DNA of 64,000 nt from positions 62,001 to 126,000 of the forward strand of contig DAVZGP010000001.1 of the NCBI GenBank assembly GCA_052274345.1, in the 5' to 3' direction. Numbering within the stretch: position 1 is the stretch's first letter; each line of letters opens with the position of its first letter. This DNA is from Clostridium_AD sp937920395. GTDB lineage: Bacteria; Bacillota; Clostridia; Clostridiales; Clostridiaceae. The position numbers were made by a program, and so were the translations under genes. A model generated the notes under the pieces. That model was not told the DNA's origin. It saw only the letters and a list, made by a program, of their open reading frames with translations, and made no database searches. This document shows, in pieces, positions 17,935-27,463 of the stretch.

Positions 17935-18425
17935 TCTTGCCATTCTTTTACTGGTTTAATTATTATTATATGTTTATTAATATCTACGCTAACTACAATA
18001 TTCTTAAGTACTGGAATAAGTAATTCTTCTTTTCCTTTAACCCAGTATACATCATTCCCTGGTGTATTAAGAACATCAAATACCTTACCTAGTTCTTCTT
18101 CTGATCCTTCTTCGAATACACTACAATCAAGCAAATCAGCAACATAGTAGCTTCCTTCTGTTAACTTAACTGCATCTTCTCGTTTAACCATCAGATACTT
18201 GTTTCTATATGTTTCTGCTTGTTCTATGGTATCTATGCCTTCAATCTTAAGTATTGCTTTATCTGCTTGAAGTTTACAACCCTCAACCTTTCGAATCTCA
18301 CCATCTATATACACATTTTTTAATTTTTTAAATCTTTCAAGACTATCAGTTAACGAAAAAACTTTAACTTCACCTTTTAATCCGTGTGTTTTCCCTATTG
18401 TACCTACGCTCATAAATTCTTTCAT
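17931..18425 (-). CDS. rimM: 16S rRNA processing protein RimM
   Basis: Assembly factor for the head of the 30S subunit, binding S19. The 164 residues contain the N-terminal GTIGKTHGLKGEVKV barrel and the C-terminal PRC-barrel motif around GNDVYWVKGKEELLIPVL. The ATG follows GGAGG. Its stop overlaps the trmD start. A terminator hairpin after khpA lies in front of it, so rimM-trmD expression may be lower than that of ffh-rpsP. Confidence 0.96.
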   Translation of the reverse strand: MKEFMSVGTIGKTHGLKGEVKVFSLTDSLERFKKLKNVYIDGEIRKVEGCKLQADKAILKIEGIDTIEQAETYRNKYLMVKREDAVKLTEGSYYVADLLDCSVFEEGSEEELGKVFDVLNTPGNDVYWVKGKEELLIPVLKNIVVSVDINKHIIIIKPVKEWQE

Positions 18426-18469
18426 TTAAAATCCTCCTTCCAATATTATTTACTTTGTTTGTTTTATAA

Positions 18470-18502
18470 ATAAAATAAGAGTTAGGCTGAACCTAACTCT
18501 TA
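18470..18502 (-). terminator. Terminator hairpin containing the khpA stop codon
   Basis: An 11-bp perfect stem (18476-18486 with 18492-18502, loop CTGAA) followed on the minus strand by TTTTATTTA. The khpA stop (18500-18502) is the first triplet of the stem. Probably an attenuating terminator inside the operon. Confidence 0.65.
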
Positions 18503-18727
18503 CTTTATTTCAACAACCACTTTTTTATTTTCTTTAACAGCAGCAGCTTTGACAACAGTACGAATAGCTTTCGCTATCCTACCCTGTTTCCCAATAACTT
18601 TCCCCATATCTTCATGTGCTACAGATAATTCTAAAAGTACCATATGCTCATGTAATACTTCGTTTACTACTACCATTTCTGGTTTATCAACTAAATACTT
18701 TGCCAATACTTCAAGTAACTGCTTCAT
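18500..18727 (-). CDS. khpA: RNA-binding KH-domain protein KhpA (YlqC)
   Basis: Small KH-domain RNA chaperone, partner of KhpB/Jag in cocci, acting on small RNAs and cell division. The start is ATG 18727, after GGAGGAG and a 6-base spacer; a longer frame to 18742 begins at an ATG formed by the binding site itself. The product has 75 residues. The KH core is DMGKVIGKQGRIAKAIRTVV with the GxxG loop GKQG. It lies between rpsP and rimM, its usual place in the ffh operon. Confidence 0.95.
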   Translation of the reverse strand: MKQLLEVLAKYLVDKPEMVVVNEVLHEHMVLLELSVAHEDMGKVIGKQGRIAKAIRTVVKAAAVKENKKVVVEIK

Positions 18728-18761
18728 GGAAAACTCCTCCATTCATTACTTACAAACTTTT

Positions 18762-19004
18762 CTAGTTGACTGCTATTTTGCTAAGTAACCTTTTAACTGT
18801 ATCAGATGGTTGTGCACCATTCTTCATCCACTTAGTTGCTTTTTCAACATCTATTTTAATAGTAGTTGGTTCTGTTGTTGGATTGTAGTATCCTATTTCT
18901 TCAATAAATTTACCATCTCTTGGAGATCTTGAATCTGCAACTACAACTCTGTAAAATGGAGCATGTTTAGCACCCATTCTTTTTAATCTTATTTTAACTG
19001 CCAC
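18762..19004 (-). CDS. rpsP: 30S ribosomal protein S16
   Basis: Assembly protein of the 30S body. The start is GTG 19004, 7 bases after AAGGAGG; a frame from 19013 begins with the GTG inside that same binding site. The 80 residues read VKIRLKRMGAKHAPFYRVVV at the start, and GKFIEEIGYYNP follows, both family blocks. It is placed between ffh and khpA, with a 35-base gap to khpA. Confidence 0.98.
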   Translation of the reverse strand: MAVKIRLKRMGAKHAPFYRVVVADSRSPRDGKFIEEIGYYNPTTEPTTIKIDVEKATKWMKNGAQPSDTVKRLLSKIAVN

Positions 19005-19052
19005 GTATATCACCTCCTTAAATCTAATTTTAGTAATCTATCAAGTATTATA

Positions 19053-20402
19053 TTAAAAAGGCATTTTACCAAACATTCCTTTTTTACCAGGTTTTTGGAA
19101 TCCTTTTGCTTGTTTCATAAATTTTTTCATCATTTCAAAATCTTTTAAAACTTTATTTACCTGCTGGACTAAAGTCCCTGATCCATTAGCGATTCTTTTT
19201 TTTCTAGATGAAGAGCCACTAACCAAATTAGGATGTTTTCTTTCTGATGCAGTCATTGATCTTATTATGGCTTCACTTTTTCCCATTTGTTTTTCACCTT
19301 GAGATAAGTCTACACCCTGCAATTCTTTTTTATTTAAACCTGGAATCATTTCAACTATTTTATTAAGTGGTCCAAGTTTTTTCATTTGCTGCATTGATGC
19401 CAAATAATCATCAAAGTTAAATTCTTGAGATAACATCCTATTTCCTAGTTCCTTTGCTTCGTTTTCATCAAAAGAATCCTGTGCTTTTTCAATTAATGAA
19501 AGCACATCTCCCATACCAAGTATTCTCGATGCCATTCTATCTGGATAAAACACTTCCAGGTCATTCATTTTTTCACCAGAACCAACAAATTTTATAGGCT
19601 TTCCAGTTATTGCTTTAATGGATAGTGCTGCTCCACCTCTTGTATCTCCATCTAATTTAGTCAAAATGACACCCGTTATATCTAACTGCGAATTAAAACT
19701 ATCAGCTACATTAACTGCATCTTGACCAGTCATTGAATCTACAACTAACATTATTTCATTTGGTTTTGCACTTAATTTCATATTTTGAAGTTCTTCCATT
19801 AAGTTTTCATCTATATGAAGTCTTCCTGCAGTATCTAATATAACTACATTATTACCATTCTCACGAGCAAAATCTATTGATGCTTTTGCTATATCTACAG
19901 GGCTCACTTTATCACCCATTGTAAATACTGGAACTTCAATTTGTTTTCCTACTACTTGCAATTGTTTTATTGCAGCTGGTCTATATACATCACAAGCTAC
20001 TAACAAAGGTTTTTTGTTTTTTCTTTTAAGCGAAAGGGCAAGTTTACCACCCATTGTGGTTTTACCAGCACCTTGAAGCCCCACAAGCATTATAACTGTT
20101 AACCCACTAGTTGATAACTCTAACTTGCTTTCTGAATTACCCATTAAACTAGTTAACTCATCATTAACAATTTTAATAACCTGTTGCCCAGGTGTTAAGC
20201 TTTGTAACACTCCATTACCTAAACACTTTTCGCTTACATTTCTCACAAAATCTTTAACTACTTTATAATTAACGTCAGCTTCTAACAATGCTAATTTTAC
20301 TTCTCTCATAGCATCTTTAATATCTTTTTCAGAAAGCTTACCCTTACCCTTTAATTTTCTTATGGTATCTTGTAACTTAGAAGATAACCCTTCAAAAGCC
20401 AT
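19053..20402 (-). CDS. ffh: Signal recognition particle protein Ffh
   Basis: SRP54 GTPase that brings ribosomes making membrane proteins to FtsY. The start is ATG 20402, after AGGAGG with a 7-base spacer; the frame extends to 20420 without a site. The product has 449 residues. The N domain covers about residues 1-90. The G domain starts with GLQGAGKT at 108-115 and includes DTAGR and TKLDGDTRGGAALS. The methionine-rich M domain is at about 300-449 (MLSQEFNFDDYLASMQQMKK, SMTASERKHP). ylxM lies 10 bases upstream. Confidence 0.98.
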   Translation of the reverse strand: MAFEGLSSKLQDTIRKLKGKGKLSEKDIKDAMREVKLALLEADVNYKVVKDFVRNVSEKCLGNGVLQSLTPGQQVIKIVNDELTSLMGNSESKLELSTSGLTVIMLVGLQGAGKTTMGGKLALSLKRKNKKPLLVACDVYRPAAIKQLQVVGKQIEVPVFTMGDKVSPVDIAKASIDFARENGNNVVILDTAGRLHIDENLMEELQNMKLSAKPNEIMLVVDSMTGQDAVNVADSFNSQLDITGVILTKLDGDTRGGAALSIKAITGKPIKFVGSGEKMNDLEVFYPDRMASRILGMGDVLSLIEKAQDSFDENEAKELGNRMLSQEFNFDDYLASMQQMKKLGPLNKIVEMIPGLNKKELQGVDLSQGEKQMGKSEAIIRSMTASERKHPNLVSGSSSRKKRIANGSGTLVQQVNKVLKDFEMMKKFMKQAKGFQKPGKKGMFGKMPF

Positions 20403-20412
20403 AATAAACCTC

Positions 20413-20760
20413 CTAAACATTCTCGATAATCTGTGTTTTTATATCACATATAAGCTGATTCATTTTTTTATCTTTTATATTAATTTGTAATTCATCTAAT
20501 TCCAATATAATATTTTCAAATATCTTTTTTAATTCAAGGTCTTTGTTTAATAATTTTAATTTTTCTTCATATACTAAAAGCGCGTTATCAGATCTTTTTA
20601 TAGTATCATGAATAGCTTGCCTACTCGTATTATTTATTTCTGCTATTTCAGACAAAGACAAATCATTATTAAAATACAAATCCATTATGGTTCGTTGTTT
20701 TTGTGTAAGCAATACTCCATAAAAATCTAATAATAGTGAAATTTCAAATCTTTTTTCCAT
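20413..20760 (-). CDS. ylxM: YlxM family putative helix-turn-helix protein
   Basis: The UPF0122/YlxM family always accompanies ffh and is thought to modulate the SRP. The 115 residues open with LLLDFYGVLLTQKQRTIMDLYF and a sigma-factor-region-4-like HTH (LSLSEIAEINNTSRQAIHDTIK), then a Lys/Glu-rich coiled C-terminus. The ATG follows GGTGATGAA. It is the first gene of the ffh operon, about 23 bases behind a strong promoter. Confidence 0.95.
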   Translation of the reverse strand: MEKRFEISLLLDFYGVLLTQKQRTIMDLYFNNDLSLSEIAEINNTSRQAIHDTIKRSDNALLVYEEKLKLLNKDLELKKIFENIILELDELQINIKDKKMNQLICDIKTQIIENV

Positions 20761-20783
20761 TTCATCACCGACTCACAAATCAT

Positions 20784-20812
20784 ATAATATCAGAGTTTTA
20801 ATGTGGTGTCAA
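20784..20812 (-). promoter_or_regulatory. Strong sigma-A promoter of the ylxM-ffh-rpsP-khpA-rimM-trmD operon
   Basis: Minus-strand consensus TTGACA (20807-20812) and TATTAT (20784-20789), 17-base spacer: the best promoter in the window, right before ylxM. Confidence 0.85.
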
Positions 20813-20850
20813 GTAGTTTTACTTAACAGGCACTATTTTTATATTTTTTA

Positions 20851-20869
20851 CGTTGTTTTTAAAACAACG
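20851..20869 (-). terminator. Hairpin containing the ftsY stop codon
   Basis: CGTTGTT/AACAACG stem with the ftsY stop (20859-20861) in the loop. The minus strand then runs into A-rich sequence without a T-run. Likely a 3' stabiliser or weak terminator before the ffh promoter. Confidence 0.5.
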
Positions 20870-21770
20870 CCTCTACAAAATCTTTTGAATTAAACTCTTG
20901 TAAATCATCAATTCCCTCACCAACGCCTATGTATTTAACAGGTATATTAAGTTGGTCCTTAATTGATATTACAACACCACCTTTGGCAGTACCATCTAAT
21001 TTAGTTAATATTATTCCATCAATCGGGCATATTTCCATAAATTGTTTAGCCTGTTGAATCCCATTTTGCCCCGTAGTTGCATCAATGACTAATAGTGTTT
21101 CCATATGAGCCTCGCTATACTCCCTCATAATAACTCTATTTATTTTTGCTAATTCATCCATAAGATTTTTTTTATTATGAAGTCTACCTGCCGTATCACA
21201 AATTAGTATATCCACTTTTCTTGCTTTAGCAGCTTGAACAGCATCAAAAACTACAGCTGCAGGGTCAGAACCTTCTTGGTGTTTTATTAATGGAACATCT
21301 GCTCTACTACTCCAAATTTCTAACTGATCAATTGCTGCTGCTCTGAATGTATCTGCTGCAGCAATAAGTACTTTATACTTTTTAGTTTTTAATGATGATG
21401 CCATTTTGCCGATAGATGTTGTTTTACCTACTCCATTAACTCCTATTACCAAAATTACCTTGGGTAACTGTACACTCTTTGTTTGATCTTCCTCTTCCCC
21501 TAATATATCCATTAAAACTTCTTTTAAACAGGGTATAATCTCTGATGGATCTTTTATTTTTAATTCCTTGACTCTTTTTCTAAGTTTTTCAATTATAAAA
21601 ACAGAAGTGTCAACTCCAATATCCGAGGTAATTAATATTTCCTCTAGTTCTTCATACAATTCATCATCAATTGTAATTGCTAAGTTTAATGCTTCACTAA
21701 CTTTTTCCGTTATACTATTTCTAGTCTTTGCTAATCCATCTTTTAATTTATTGAAAAATCCTCCAAACAT
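20859..21770 (-). CDS. ftsY: SRP receptor FtsY
   Basis: Membrane-associated GTPase that docks the SRP-ribosome complex at the translocon. The 303 residues form the NG domain, with only a short N-terminal amphipathic helix (FGGFFNKLKDGLAKTRNSI) in place of the long acidic domain of enterics, as usual in Firmicutes. G1 GVNGVGKT is at 110-117; DTAGRLHNKKNLM and TKLDGTAKGGVV follow. The ATG comes after AAGGAGG. It follows smc by 52 bases, the conserved smc-ftsY pair. Confidence 0.98.
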   Translation of the reverse strand: MFGGFFNKLKDGLAKTRNSITEKVSEALNLAITIDDELYEELEEILITSDIGVDTSVFIIEKLRKRVKELKIKDPSEIIPCLKEVLMDILGEEEDQTKSVQLPKVILVIGVNGVGKTTSIGKMASSLKTKKYKVLIAAADTFRAAAIDQLEIWSSRADVPLIKHQEGSDPAAVVFDAVQAAKARKVDILICDTAGRLHNKKNLMDELAKINRVIMREYSEAHMETLLVIDATTGQNGIQQAKQFMEICPIDGIILTKLDGTAKGGVVISIKDQLNIPVKYIGVGEGIDDLQEFNSKDFVEALF

Positions 21771-21822
21771 TTCAAATCCTCCTTGTTTCTACTTTGATGC
21801 ACAAAACGGTTATTATAAATCT

Positions 21823-24800
21823 CTATTTTTTTAAATCAATAGATACTATTTTTGACACACCCTTCTCTTCCATAGTAACACCATATAATACATCCCCAGC
21901 CTCCATAGTTCCTTTCCTATGGGTTATTATAATGAATTGAACATTATCAGAAAATCTCTTTAAAAATTCTGCATATCTAACAACGTTTGCATCGTCAAGA
22001 GCTGCCTCTATTTCATCCAAAATACAAAATGGTGTTGGCTTCATCTTGAGTATTGCGAATAATAATGCAATCGCAGATAAAACTTTTTCTCCACCAGACA
22101 TTAGACTTATATTTTGAAGCTTTTTCCCTGGTGGCTGTACGTTTATATCGATTTTTGCTGTAAGTTCATCACCCTCTGTAAGTATTAAATCTGCACTACC
22201 GCCTTTAAATAATTCCATAAATGTTTCATTAAAATTTTGCCTTAATATAATAAAATTTTCTGCAAATATTTTTTTCATTTTTTCAGTCATTCCACTTATT
22301 ACAGTCAATAGTTCATTTTTAGCTGATACTAAGTCTTCCTTTTGACCATTCATAAATGTATATTTATCTTTTACCTCTTTATACTCTTCAATAGCACTTA
22401 CATTTATTTTACCAAGAAGTGTTATAGCCTCTTTCAATGCTGCTATTTCATTTTTAAGCTTACCGATATCATCAATTTCTCTTTTAAATATTAGCGCCTC
22501 CGCATATGTTAGTTCAAAGTCTTCATTCAATTTCTTGTAGTAATTATCCTTTTCCATACTAACTTTTGCTAGAGCTAATTGACACTTATATAAACTTTTT
22601 TCTGTTTTTTCAAGGATCATCGTAACATTATCAAACTGACCCACTTTTATTTTTATATTATCTTTAATCTTAATCCTTTGAATCTCATAATCCTCAAAGT
22701 TTTTTTTCATTTCTTCTATGGTAATCATTATTTCATTTGCCTTTTCTTCTACACTTTGAATTGAAGATATACTTGTTTCCTTATTTTTTATGGCTTCTTC
22801 TATTTCCTTAGAATATATAATTACTTTTTCACTTTGAGATAATATGTCTACATTCAATCTTTTAATTTCAGAATCTTTGTTAAGTATTGACTCATTGATT
22901 TGAGCTTTTTTTATCTTAGCTCCTGTAATCGAGTCTTTTATATTGTCAATTTCTTGTAATTTGTCTTTTAATTTAAATTCAATTTTATTTAAATTTTCCT
23001 CTATTTCGTCTTTTGCATGTGTAAAATTAGTAACTAACATATTTTTCTCTTCAATTTCTATATAATCTTGTTTAAGTTTACTCTCTTCTAAAGATTTTTC
23101 AATATTTGATTTTTTGCTGTTACTCTTCAATCTATTTGTATCATCTAGTATTGAGTTTATTTTAGCTTCTTTTTTTGCTACCTCAATGTTTTCAAAGTGA
23201 ATCTCTTCCCTTATTTTCAAATTTTCATTGTCAAATCTTAGGGTTTCAGTTTTACCTTGTTTAATTTTCTCGAAGTAAACAACATTTTCCTTTTTTAGGG
23301 TTGATAAGTCTTTATCTAATTCTTTAATTTCTCTTTTTCTTCCAATTATACTTGATGTTTTGGAATATACACTTCCACCTGTTAGAGATCCACCAACGTT
23401 TATAACCTCACCTGATAACGTAACAATTTTAATTCTATGATTATTATATTTTGATATATTTAAAGCTGAATCCATATCTTTACAAATGATTGTTCTACCT
23501 AAAACAAATGCCATAACCTCACTAAATTTTTCATTATAACCTATAAGTTCACTTGCTATTCCGACAAATCCTGGATTACTTTTAGTTTCATTATCAATGG
23601 TGATCTTTCTGCCCTTAATAATGTTTAAAGGTAAAAATGTTGCACGTCCAAGTTTATTTGCTTTTAAATAATTAATCAACGTCCTTGCCACATTCTCATC
23701 TTTGGTTATTATATGTGATATAGTCCCCCCCAAAGCAATTTCTAAAGCAACTTCTAAATACTTTTCAACCTTTATAATTTCACCAAGAACAAAACATTCA
23801 TGAATATTACCTACTTTGCCTTCATTAACATTTTGCATTAGGTTCTTTACCGATTTATTATAACCTTCATGTTTTTTCTCGAGTATTGTAAGTACATTAA
23901 AATTAGCTTCCGCTTTGTTAATTTTAAAAGCACAATTTTTCATATCTTTTTCATCTATAGATAAAATATTTTGAAGTTTATTAATCTCGGTTTTATTTTT
24001 ATCAAATTGACTTTGAGATTGTTTTATCTTTTGCCTTGCTTCTTCCAATTCACTTTCAATGGTTATTTTTTTAGTAACATTTATCTTTATTAAATTTTCA
24101 AGATCCTCAATAGTCTTTTTCAACATAATTATCCTGTTTTTAGATATATCTATGTTATTATTTAAGATTAATAAACTATTGTTAGATACCATGTTTTTGT
24201 TTATGCTGTTTTGTTTTACTTCCTTAAGAGATTTAATTTCATTACTTTCAATTTCTATATTTCCCTGAATATTTTTTATTTTCATTTCTTCTAATTTTAT
24301 TTCTTCATCGATTTCTGTCTGAGTATTTTTTATATTATTTAATAAGTCCTCAGCTTTTATGTTATTGTTTTTTAAAACTAACAAATTTTTATGAGCTACA
24401 CTTCTCTCGTTTGTTGTTTTATCAATAACCTTTTCTAAATTTTCTATTCTCTCATGAAGAATATTTATTTGTGAAATGTTATTTTGATATACTATCTTAT
24501 TATCATAAAATAATTGTTTCTCGACTTGGCTTTTATTTTCAAATTTTTCAAATTCTTCATTTAAACTTTCAACACCTTTCTTAAAAGATGTTTTTTCTTC
24601 TGTTGTTTTTACAACTTCTACCTGCAATTTATCTAATTCCTCATGTAATCCTTTGATTCTTTCTTCCACTTTAGTAATAGAATCAATAATTATGCTAACT
24701 TCTTTACTTTTCAATTCTTCAAAAAGCTTTAAAAACCTTTTCGCCTTATCACTTTCATTCATTAGTGGTTCTAATCGTTCTTCATAAGTACTTAAGATAT

Positions 24801-25377
24801 CACTTATTCTAATTAAATTTTGATCAGTACTATCTAATCTTTTTTCTGCCTCTTCTTTTCTTGTTTTATATTTTACGATTCCTGCAGCTTCCTCAAATAA
24901 TTTTCTTCTTTCCTCAGTTTTACCACTTAAAATAGCGTCAATTTTACCTTGGCCAATAATTGAATATCCTTCTTTTCCTATACCTGTATCCATAAAAAGT
25001 TGTTGAACATCTTTTAATCTACAAGATGTATTATTTATTAAATATTCACTTTCTCCTGAGCGATATAACCTTCTCGATATAGTTACATTAGAATAATCAA
25101 TGTCCAATTCAGAATCGCTGTTATCAAGTGTTAATGACACCTGAGCAAGCCCCACAGGCTTTCTAAACTGTGTGCCTGCAAATATAACGTCTTCCATTTT
25201 GTCGCCTCTTAGGCTTCGTACGCTTTGTTCTCCAAGAACCCATCTTACCGCATCTGAAATATTACTTTTCCCACTTCCATTAGGACCTACTACTGCTGTA
25301 ATCCCTTTTTCAAACGTTAACTCCGTCTTATCCGCAAAGGATTTAAATCCTCTTATTTCGATAGATTTTAAGAACAT
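21823..25377 (-). CDS. smc: Chromosome segregation ATPase SMC
   Basis: Condensin ATPase that compacts and separates chromosomes. The start is ATG 25377 after GGAGAG, giving 1184 residues beginning FLKSIEIRGFKSFADKT; the longer frame to 25419 has no binding site. Walker A GPNGSGKS is at 31-38. Two long coiled coils flank the hinge near residues 510-660 (GGTISHIITKD, PGFVGIASELI). The C-terminal head carries LMSGGEKVLSAIALLFA and Walker B FCILDEIEAALDDANV. The coiled coils are very Lys/Glu/Ile/Asn-rich, as expected in an AT-rich genome. Confidence 0.98.
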   Translation of the reverse strand: MFLKSIEIRGFKSFADKTELTFEKGITAVVGPNGSGKSNISDAVRWVLGEQSVRSLRGDKMEDVIFAGTQFRKPVGLAQVSLTLDNSDSELDIDYSNVTISRRLYRSGESEYLINNTSCRLKDVQQLFMDTGIGKEGYSIIGQGKIDAILSGKTEERRKLFEEAAGIVKYKTRKEEAEKRLDSTDQNLIRISDILSTYEERLEPLMNESDKAKRFLKLFEELKSKEVSIIIDSITKVEERIKGLHEELDKLQVEVVKTTEEKTSFKKGVESLNEEFEKFENKSQVEKQLFYDNKIVYQNNISQINILHERIENLEKVIDKTTNERSVAHKNLLVLKNNNIKAEDLLNNIKNTQTEIDEEIKLEEMKIKNIQGNIEIESNEIKSLKEVKQNSINKNMVSNNSLLILNNNIDISKNRIIMLKKTIEDLENLIKINVTKKITIESELEEARQKIKQSQSQFDKNKTEINKLQNILSIDEKDMKNCAFKINKAEANFNVLTILEKKHEGYNKSVKNLMQNVNEGKVGNIHECFVLGEIIKVEKYLEVALEIALGGTISHIITKDENVARTLINYLKANKLGRATFLPLNIIKGRKITIDNETKSNPGFVGIASELIGYNEKFSEVMAFVLGRTIICKDMDSALNISKYNNHRIKIVTLSGEVINVGGSLTGGSVYSKTSSIIGRKREIKELDKDLSTLKKENVVYFEKIKQGKTETLRFDNENLKIREEIHFENIEVAKKEAKINSILDDTNRLKSNSKKSNIEKSLEESKLKQDYIEIEEKNMLVTNFTHAKDEIEENLNKIEFKLKDKLQEIDNIKDSITGAKIKKAQINESILNKDSEIKRLNVDILSQSEKVIIYSKEIEEAIKNKETSISSIQSVEEKANEIMITIEEMKKNFEDYEIQRIKIKDNIKIKVGQFDNVTMILEKTEKSLYKCQLALAKVSMEKDNYYKKLNEDFELTYAEALIFKREIDDIGKLKNEIAALKEAITLLGKINVSAIEEYKEVKDKYTFMNGQKEDLVSAKNELLTVISGMTEKMKKIFAENFIILRQNFNETFMELFKGGSADLILTEGDELTAKIDINVQPPGKKLQNISLMSGGEKVLSAIALLFAILKMKPTPFCILDEIEAALDDANVVRYAEFLKRFSDNVQFIIITHRKGTMEAGDVLYGVTMEEKGVSKIVSIDLKK

Positions 25378-25393
25378 GAACCACTCTCCTATT

Positions 25394-25492
25394 TTACCTA
25401 AATAACATTGGCAATACAAAACCTATTGTAAAAATGAAAACAATACCGTAAATAATTACCTTTGTATATTTATCTCTTTTCGCTTTTTTCAT
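25394..25492 (-). CDS. 32-residue single-pass membrane micropeptide upstream of smc
   Basis: Small ORF of 33 codons with stop. ATG 25492 follows GAGGTGAAGT. It encodes a basic N-terminus (MKKAKRDKYTK) and one hydrophobic helix (VIIYGIVFIFTIGFVLPML) ending in Phe-Arg. It sits between the radical SAM gene and smc, with 16 bases to the smc start. Size and layout (basic head, one helix, few residues after it) recall the Prli42/DUF4044 class of Firmicute micropeptides, but I see no diagnostic motif, so that link is only a suggestion. Confidence 0.6.
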   Translation of the reverse strand: MKKAKRDKYTKVIIYGIVFIFTIGFVLPMLFR

Positions 25493-25619
25493 ACTTCACC
25501 TCATATTAGAATTTTTCAACTTTTTTAATATAAAAAAAGAATACATTACTATAAATTTATTCAATGTAATGTATACTTTATTCAACTTATAAGAATTGAA
25601 ATTATATTTTATACACTAA

Positions 25620-26711
25620 TTAGAATCCTTTTTTATACTTTATTGACAAGTACTCATATATAGTCATAATAATACACTTTTCTTCTGTTCTTATACTAAT
25701 GCTTCCACGTTTAACTGTAATATCTTGAGATATATCTAGGGAAGTTCTTTTTAATCTATTTTTCAGTTCATTAAAATAAATTTTTCCATTAGCATAAAGC
25801 TTAGAAATATCTTTTGGATTGATTTTTATTAAAACTCTATTATAACTAAGTTCTTTATTAAAGCTATTCATGATAACATCATATATTAAATCGCTATATA
25901 TACTTCCCTCAACTAGTTCTCTAAATGCAGGATGAAATGGTCCGCAAACAAGATCATGACCCTCTGATATCTCTATTGTAGGTTGTAATCCTATCCTTAT
26001 AACATTTATTTGATTTTGGGACAACATAATATAAATAATCTTACTTATATTTACCGCTTCACTTAATGAATAAGGTTTAAATTTATGTTGTATATACATT
26101 CTTTCCATTTCAGTATTTTTAATTACAAGAGCCGGATAAATACGGCAAATATCTGGTTTAAGAGCAACCACTCTTTTAGTTGTTTCAATATCTTTAGTTA
26201 TGTTATCTCCAGGAAGACCTATCATTATTTGATGTCCTAAAACAAAACCATACTGCTTTATAAGTTTAGATGCATTTTCTACATCTGTCGCAGTATGCCC
26301 TCTTCCAGATTTCAGCAGAACTTCTTCATCCATAGATTGTACCCCAAGTTCTATAATATCTACAGAGTATTTTTTTAAATTCTTTAATATATTATCATCG
26401 ATATAATCTGGCCTTGTAGATAACCTAATAAATTTTATTTTATTATTATCTTTAAACTTTTTAGCAACAGTCAATAATTCTATTTGTTTCTCTATTTTTA
26501 TAGCTGTAAATGTCCCGCCAAAAAAAGATACTTCAATGATAGCATCATCATTCTTTATTGTTTCAAGATATTCATTTATTGTTTTTTCCACATACATTGC
26601 ATCAACTTTTGATTTTGTACCTGTTATACTATCTTGATTACAAAACACACACTCATGTGGACACCCTTCATGTGGAACGAAAATAGGAATAATGTAATGC
26701 AAATCACTCAT
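25620..26711 (-). CDS. Elp3-like radical SAM protein
   Basis: Radical S-adenosylmethionine enzyme of unknown substrate, found between rnc and smc in many clostridia. The iron-sulfur motif is Cys17, Cys21, Cys24 (CPHECVFC). SFFGGTFTA follows, and then SMDEEVLLKSGRGH typical of the Elp3/HemN superfamily. It lacks the acetyltransferase domain of true Elp3. The ~90-residue C-terminal part resembles the radical-SAM C-terminal extension. The start at 26711 overlaps the rnc stop by 8 bases and lies 8 bases after AAGG; ATGs at 26717 and 26720 are alternatives. A role in tRNA modification is possible but not shown. Confidence 0.85.
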   Translation of the reverse strand: MSDLHYIIPIFVPHEGCPHECVFCNQDSITGTKSKVDAMYVEKTINEYLETIKNDDAIIEVSFFGGTFTAIKIEKQIELLTVAKKFKDNNKIKFIRLSTRPDYIDDNILKNLKKYSVDIIELGVQSMDEEVLLKSGRGHTATDVENASKLIKQYGFVLGHQIMIGLPGDNITKDIETTKRVVALKPDICRIYPALVIKNTEMERMYIQHKFKPYSLSEAVNISKIIYIMLSQNQINVIRIGLQPTIEISEGHDLVCGPFHPAFRELVEGSIYSDLIYDVIMNSFNKELSYNRVLIKINPKDISKLYANGKIYFNELKNRLKRTSLDISQDITVKRGSISIRTEEKCIIMTIYEYLSIKYKKGF

Positions 26712-27405
26712 GTACATCATCCTTGTTTAACATAACTTCTTTAGCTGCATTTTGTTCTGCTTCTTTTTTACTAAACCCTTGCCCTGAACCTTTTACACAA
26801 TCGTTTATTAAAATATTAACAAAAAACTTTCTTCTATGTGGTGGACCTTCAAATTTTACAAGTTCATAACGAATATTCACTTCTCCATTTTGCTGAAATA
26901 TTTCTTGAAGTTTTGTCTTATAATCTAAAATTATCTCATTATTAATTGCTTTCTCAATAGTTGTTTTAAAGTTATTAAGTATAAATACCTTAGAATACTC
27001 TATTCCCTTATCTAAATATATAGCAGCAAGCACTGCTTCAACACAATCTGCAAGTATCGACACTCTATTTCTACCGCCAGTAATTTCTTCACCTTTACTC
27101 ATGTTCATATATATTCCAAGTTCCCAAGCATTAGCTATATCACAAAGCGAATTTTCGCACACTATTAACGACCTAATTTTAGTTAAATAGCCTTCAGGTT
27201 TCTGCGTAAAGCGACTATATAAATGTTCTGATATTATAAGTTGTAATACAGAATCTCCTAAGAACTCAAGTCTTTCATTAAATTCAACCTTCTTTTTCTG
27301 ATTTGCAAAAGAACTATGGGTAATTGCGGTTTTTAATAAATCCTTATCAGTAAAATTTAATTTCAGTTTCTTTTCAAGTTCCTGTAATTGTATATCATTT
27401 TTCAT
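26704..27405 (-). CDS. rnc: Ribonuclease III
   Basis: Double-strand-specific endoribonuclease for rRNA and mRNA processing. It has 233 residues. The catalytic block ERLEFLGDSV is at 44-53, with the second acidic cluster in LADCVEAVLAAIYLD. A double-stranded RNA binding domain lies at about 158-226 (KTKLQEIFQQ, GSGQGFSKKEAEQNAAKEV). The ATG follows AAAAGGAG. The order acpP-rnc-(radical SAM)-smc-ftsY is the usual clostridial arrangement. Confidence 0.98.
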   Translation of the reverse strand: MKNDIQLQELEKKLKLNFTDKDLLKTAITHSSFANQKKKVEFNERLEFLGDSVLQLIISEHLYSRFTQKPEGYLTKIRSLIVCENSLCDIANAWELGIYMNMSKGEEITGGRNRVSILADCVEAVLAAIYLDKGIEYSKVFILNNFKTTIEKAINNEIILDYKTKLQEIFQQNGEVNIRYELVKFEGPPHRRKFFVNILINDCVKGSGQGFSKKEAEQNAAKEVMLNKDDVHE

Positions 27406-27463
27406 AATTATTACTCCTTTTCGGAAGTTTATTTTAGGAATTTTATCCTTAACTTTTTATTAT

